Below are positions 4,942 through 7,279 of a DNA stretch of 7,279 nt, one piece after another. Every line of letters begins with the position of its first letter. Position 1 is the first letter of the stretch. Source of the DNA: Cytophagales bacterium (lineage in GTDB: Bacteria > Bacteroidota > Bacteroidia > Cytophagales > Cyclobacteriaceae); assembly GCA_003504855.1 (NCBI GenBank), contig DNZD01000264.1, forward strand, positions 1 to 7,279. The letters are read 5' to 3'. Below the pieces are notes generated by a model. The model had not been told where the DNA came from, ran no database searches, and was given only the letters and a program-made list of their open reading frames with translations. The position numbers were made by a program, and so were the translations under genes.

Positions 4942-6132
4942 ATGATTAAAACAGCAGACCGGATAGCACAGGTGGAGGAATACTACTTCAGCAAGAAGTT
5001 AGCTGAGGTACGTGGTCTCGACACACCCGAACTTCGGGTGATTAACCTGGGCATTGGCAGTCCTGACCTTGCTCCCACGGCGGTGACGGTGGCAGCCCTG
5101 ACTGAATCGGCGCACAATCCATCGCACCACGGTTATCAGAATTACAAGGGTATTCCCGCCTTACGACAAGCTATTGCGGCCTTCTACCAAAAGACCTATC
5201 AAGTTGCGCTGGACCCTGAGTCTATGATCCTGCCCCTCATGGGTTCGAAAGAAGGGATCATGCATATCGCCATGGCTTTTGTGAATGAAGGCGATGAAGT
5301 ATTGATTCCGGATCCTGGATACCCAACATATGCTTCTGTGGCCAAATTGGTAGGAGCAAAGGTCCGCACCTACACCATGAAGGAGTCGCTGGAATGGGGT
5401 GTGGACATGGAAGCCCTGCGGGAACAAGACTTGTCGCGTGTGAAAATCATGTGGGTCAATTTTCCGCACATGCCTACTGGTCGTGTGGCCTCCAGGGCCG
5501 AGATGAAGGAATTGGTGGATCTGGCCCGGAAACATCACTTCCTGATTGTCAACGACAATCCGTACAGCCTGATTCTCAATAACGCACCGCTCAGCATCTT
5601 GTCGGTTGACGGTGCTTCCGAGGTAGCACTCGAACTTAACTCATTGTCCAAGTCACACAATATGGCTGGGTGGCGAATCGGATGGGTCGCTGGCAGAAAG
5701 GACTATGTGGAGGCTGTGTTGCGCGTAAAGAGTAACATGGATTCAGGAATGTTCCTGGGTTTGCAGCACGCCGCCGTGGAGGCATTGAAAAGTGATTCCT
5801 CCTGGTTTGAAGAACTGAATACAGTTTATCGCGGACGCAGCGTGCTTGCCCGTAAACTTTTGAAGGAACTTGGTTGTTCCTATGCCGAAGAGCAATCGGG
5901 ATTGTTTGTATGGGCAAAGGCACCACACCATGTAGCCGATGTGGAAAAATGGATCGACGAAATCCTGTATGCCACCAAAGTATTCATAACGCCTGGATTC
6001 ATCTTCGGTGAAACAGGCCGGCGCCACATCCGTGTTTCCTTGTGCGCCCCGATTGAAAAACTGGAAGAGGCGATTGGACGCATCCAGCATTGGAAAGAAA
6101 AAACCCATACCAAAGCCAAAGCTACCGTATGA
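4942..6132 (+). CDS. PLP-dependent class I/II aminotransferase, probably aromatic
   Basis: A 396-residue fold-type I aminotransferase. GIGSPD lies near 37-42, GYQNYKGIPALRQAI follows, and DPGYPTY is in the middle. D205 and Y208 in VNDNPY should contact the PLP ring, SLSKSHNMAGWRIGW carries the Schiff-base lysine K237 with R245, and R364 in HIRVS is the usual substrate-carboxylate arginine. One key site differs: the NNPTG motif reads HMPTG (176-180), putting Met177 where an asparagine normally bonds the PLP hydroxyl. Placed between pheA and tyrA, it most likely transaminates phenylpyruvate and 4-hydroxyphenylpyruvate to Phe and Tyr; prephenate itself is another possible acceptor. The fold resembles the aspartate/LL-diaminopimelate aminotransferase group, so the substrate call rests on context. 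AGGA overlaps the pheA stop codon 3 nt before the ATG, and its own TGA overlaps the tyrA ATG, suggesting translational coupling on both sides. Confidence 0.9.
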   Translation: MIKTADRIAQVEEYYFSKKLAEVRGLDTPELRVINLGIGSPDLAPTAVTVAALTESAHNPSHHGYQNYKGIPALRQAIAAFYQKTYQVALDPESMILPLMGSKEGIMHIAMAFVNEGDEVLIPDPGYPTYASVAKLVGAKVRTYTMKESLEWGVDMEALREQDLSRVKIMWVNFPHMPTGRVASRAEMKELVDLARKHHFLIVNDNPYSLILNNAPLSILSVDGASEVALELNSLSKSHNMAGWRIGWVAGRKDYVEAVLRVKSNMDSGMFLGLQHAAVEALKSDSSWFEELNTVYRGRSVLARKLLKELGCSYAEEQSGLFVWAKAPHHVADVEKWIDEILYATKVFITPGFIFGETGRRHIRVSLCAPIEKLEEAIGRIQHWKEKTHTKAKATV

Positions 6133-7028
6133 AGATCACGATTGTCGGATTGGGATTAATTGGTGGCTCGATGGCCATTGACCTACGCAAGGCAGGCATA
6201 GCCTCCCGTCTGGTGGGTGTGGACCGTTCAGAAGAGCATGGCCAACGTGCGCTTGAACTCGGATTGGTTGATGTCGTCGAGCCGGAAGACCGCGCGCTGG
6301 CAGATGCCGATGTGGTGATCCTCGCCATCCCGGTGAATATCCTCGGTGCTTTGTTGCCCCAGGTAATGGACGTAGTGAAAAAAGATACGGTGGTGATCGA
6401 CACAGGGTCAACCAAGTCACTGATCTGTAAGTCCATCAACAACCACCCTAATCGCCAGCAGTTTGTCGCCGCGCACCCGATTGCTGGTACCGAGAATTCC
6501 GGACCGGATGCTGCCTTCTCCGGGCTGTTCAATGGTATGACCAACATTATCTGTGAGCGTGACAAATCATCAGAACATGCCCTGAGTACCGCTATCCGGA
6601 TTTTTGATGCGCTTGGATTGAAGACCATCTATATGGAAGCCGAAGAACACGATCGGCATGTGGCCTACGTGTCTCACCTGTCGCACGTAAGCTCGTTCCT
6701 GCTCGGCCAAACTGTACTGGACATTGAGAAAGACGAAAAGAACATCTTCAACCTGGCAGGCAGCGGTCTGGCATCCACCGTGCGTTTGGCCAAAAGTTCT
6801 CCCGATATGTGGGCACCCATCTTTGAGCAGAATGCTGAATACCTGGGCCAGGCTTTGGCGGAATACATCATGCACCTGCAAAAATTTCACTATCAGCTGA
6901 TGAAGCGAAACACAAAAGAGCTCTATCGGGTGATGAAGGAAGCAAATAAAATCAGAAAAGTCCTGGATGGTATGGGCGCTGCCAATCGCCCGGCACCAGG
7001 ACCCGCAATAACCCATACTCCATCTTAA
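6129..7028 (+). CDS. tyrA: Prephenate dehydrogenase (TyrA, short form)
   Basis: Oxidatively decarboxylates prephenate to 4-hydroxyphenylpyruvate with NAD(P)+, the branch step to tyrosine. The 299-residue protein begins MKITIVGLGLIGGS, a Rossmann dinucleotide fold with glycines at 7-12. DTGSTK at 91-96 and HPIAGTENSG at 116-125 are family hallmarks, as is HVAYVSHLSH at 177-186 with the conserved histidines. The helical dimerisation part includes GSGLASTVRLAKSSPDMW. The last residues form a proline-rich tail with no C-terminal ACT or chorismate mutase domain. The ATG at 6129 is preferred over one at 6090 because it gives the ATGA overlap with the aminotransferase stop and starts directly at the Rossmann strand. 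Arogenate use instead of prephenate cannot be excluded. The DAHP synthase gene begins 19 nt after its stop. Confidence 0.94.
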   Translation: MKITIVGLGLIGGSMAIDLRKAGIASRLVGVDRSEEHGQRALELGLVDVVEPEDRALADADVVILAIPVNILGALLPQVMDVVKKDTVVIDTGSTKSLICKSINNHPNRQQFVAAHPIAGTENSGPDAAFSGLFNGMTNIICERDKSSEHALSTAIRIFDALGLKTIYMEAEEHDRHVAYVSHLSHVSSFLLGQTVLDIEKDEKNIFNLAGSGLASTVRLAKSSPDMWAPIFEQNAEYLGQALAEYIMHLQKFHYQLMKRNTKELYRVMKEANKIRKVLDGMGAANRPAPGPAITHTPS

Positions 7029-7047
7029 AAACGAAAACTACCTAGTC

Positions 7048-7279
7048 ATGCAATTTCAATCTGTTACCACCGCCCTGGGCATTAAGAAGCCACTGATCAT
7101 CAGTGGGCCTTGCAGCGCGGAAACTGAAAGTCAAATGATCACCACCGCCAAGCAGTTGGCGGCCACCGGAAAAGTGCATGTCTTGCGCGCCGGTATCTGG
7201 AAACCCCGGACGCGACCCGGCCAATTTGAAGGTGCGGGCGAACCCGGACTGGAATGGTTGATCGCCGCCAAAAAAGAGA
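7048..7279 (+). CDS. aroF: DAHP synthase, type I-beta, N-terminal part (3' end cut by window edge)
   Basis: Joins phosphoenolpyruvate and erythrose 4-phosphate to 3-deoxy-D-arabino-heptulosonate 7-phosphate, the entry to the shikimate pathway. The 77 codons present contain IISGPCSAET (17-26), with the metal-binding cysteine C22, and LRAGIWKPRTRPGQFEG (46-62), the phosphoenolpyruvate-binding KPRTRP region; both are diagnostic of the I-beta (Bacillus/Thermotoga-like) class. The protein goes straight into the barrel, so it lacks the N-terminal ferredoxin-like regulatory domain of the Thermotoga enzyme. In Bacteroidota this protein often carries a C-terminal chorismate mutase domain, which would supply the prephenate that pheA and tyrA need; whether it does here is outside the window. 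It begins 19 nt after tyrA and so shares the attenuated transcript. Confidence 0.92.
   Translation, partial: MQFQSVTTALGIKKPLIISGPCSAETESQMITTAKQLAATGKVHVLRAGIWKPRTRPGQFEGAGEPGLEWLIAAKKE

Noticed and set aside
6090..6128. ATG at 6090 as the tyrA start
   Set aside because: It overlaps the aminotransferase gene by 43 nt and adds a non-conserved extension. The ATG at 6129 gives a standard ATGA junction and starts at the Rossmann strand.

Overview
The window looks like chromosomal DNA from a member of the Bacteroidota, perhaps a Cytophagia-like lineage given its roughly balanced base composition. Three things point there: a minus-strand promoter that matches the Bacteroidota pattern TTG-N19-TAnnTTTG exactly; the short LeuA without a regulatory domain next to leuB; and an aromatic operon combining a monofunctional prephenate dehydratase, an aminotransferase, a short TyrA and a type I-beta DAHP synthase. 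No mobile element, tRNA, rRNA or CRISPR array is visible.

Layout. Positions 1-1911 hold the end of a leucine operon: leuB, cut by the left edge, then leuA. A small SET-domain protein (1975-2448) follows on the same strand. Converging on it from the minus strand are a secreted alpha/beta hydrolase (2458-3336) and, upstream of that, a small lipoprotein (3363-3806), probably one transcript from the promoter at 3825-3854. From 4103 to the right edge runs a tight plus-strand aromatic amino-acid operon: pheA, a PLP aminotransferase, tyrA (ATGA overlap) and the start of a DAHP synthase gene.

The most notable element is in the 3846-4102 gap. It encodes a 24-codon leader peptide (3960-4034) with seven aromatic codons in a row (RFYFYFYW), followed by an intrinsic terminator ending 13 nt before pheA. 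A segment inside the leader ORF (4006-4013) can pair with the 5' arm of the terminator to form an antiterminator. The same segment can instead pair with sequence upstream of the leader start (3934-3948). These are the parts of a ribosome-mediated attenuator sensing charged tRNA-Phe, tRNA-Tyr and possibly tRNA-Trp.

How the genes work together: DAHP synthase (probably continuing into a chorismate mutase domain outside the window) opens the pathway. Prephenate then goes to phenylpyruvate by PheA or 4-hydroxyphenylpyruvate by TyrA, and the aminotransferase probably makes the amino acids. The leader peptide would couple the whole set to the supply of its end products. All function calls rest on motifs read by eye; no database search was possible.
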